A stretch of 64,000 nucleotides of DNA. Origin: Amylostereum areolatum. Lineage: Eukaryota; Basidiomycota; Agaricomycetes; Russulales; Stereaceae. This document shows, piece by piece, positions 63,424 through 64,000 of the stretch; position 1 is the first letter of the stretch; each line of letters opens with the position of its first letter. The stretch lies in contig SAXG01000014.1 of the NCBI GenBank assembly GCA_012932865.1, positions 642,740-706,739 of the forward strand, in the 5' to 3' direction. Made by a program: the position numbers and the translations under genes. Under the pieces are notes generated by a model that was given only the letters and a program-made list of their open reading frames with translations, did no database searches and was not told the origin of the DNA.

Positions 63424-64000
63424 AGCCGACGCTGGTGTCTAACCCAAGCGCGGTGTATTGAGATTGGAAGTGTATGGTTCGAATTGCACCTGCGGCGAAG
63501 GGCAATTGGTGTTTGCGGCCGTCGTTTGCCGACCTGGCACGACTTGGCGGCGGAGAGTATAACTGGCCACTGGTCGAAGATAAGTAAGTAGACGAAAAGG
63601 CTGCCAAATGTCTGCTTCAGGGTAAAATTTGCCCAGTCAATGCGCACGGGAACGGTGATCGAACGTTTCCCTTCCACTTGTGGTTCGTGTCTCTTCGTAG
63701 TGGTTCGCTTCGTGAATGAGGACGTCATTGCACACGAAGGAAGGTGCAGCTGCAGGTCAACTCCTAATGCTTAGTCACGCAGGTATGTGCAGCCGGCATC
63801 TCGGCGCGCTTCAACATGCCTTCGACGCGCCGCAACTACCGCAACAGACCGCAACCACCAAGTCCAAGGCGTCGCGACTACGACTCGAAGATTCCACGAT
63901 ACTAATGGTGCTCATCACTCACAACGGGGGTTGGTTCGAGTTTGGACCGGCGGTGCTCGAAGAAGCGGCGGCAGGGAGTCTGCCTCAAATCATCCTTCTC
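63424..64000. other. HDAC upstream region to window end
   Basis: Contains the HDAC promoter. No further gene is recognised before the window ends. Confidence 0.4.

Overview
The window looks like nuclear DNA of a filamentous basidiomycete, probably an agaricomycete. Genes are compact and broken by many short introns (mostly 47-65 nt, GT-AG, with CTAAC/CTGAC-like branch sites). Gene content is typical of the group: BTB proteins, paired orphan kinases, GH12 endoglucanases, a cerato-platanin, an HMG-box factor and a type II P-type ATPase. I had no tools, so every family call comes from motifs I recognise by eye.

Left part (1-21.5 kb): a tandem pair of related orphan genes (230-3454), an alpha/beta-hydrolase esterase, two paralogous protein kinases, a BTB/POZ protein divergent from the mRNA 3'-end processing factor Pfs2/WDR33, two GH12 endoglucanase genes flanking a Per1/PGAP3 GPI-remodelling gene, and a small membrane protein.

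Middle (21.5-34.3 kb): two almost identical ribose-phosphate pyrophosphokinase (PRPS) genes flank an odd GC-rich stretch. That stretch is a tandem array of intron-like and exon-like units carrying small palindromes. It is separated from a related right-hand portion by an AT-richer segment with a 157-bp direct duplication and by a non-autonomous Helitron. PRPS copy 2 has lost the stop codon at its duplication breakpoint. It diverges from glutamate 5-kinase (proline synthesis), followed by the copper chaperone COX17.

Right part (34-64 kb): a PP1 regulatory/CBM21 glycogen-targeting protein, a 4.4-kb gene-poor stretch, an HMG-box regulator, an open frame with one stop, a cerato-platanin, an Mcp1-like mitochondrial membrane protein, a roughly 27-exon Na+/K+-type P-ATPase with a 5-nt micro-exon, then two tandem Helitrons. 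The first of these carries a TA-flanked element, which in turn carries a hAT-like MITE (three levels of nesting). A single-pass membrane protein and a class I histone deacetylase close the window.

A recurrent oddity is a set of about fourteen single-base frame breaks, all of the +1 (extra base) type. They cluster in six genes (12.8-16.9 kb, 36.6-44.3 kb and 49.1 kb), while neighbouring genes are clean. This pattern suggests local consensus errors, although real decay is possible for the first GH12 copy.
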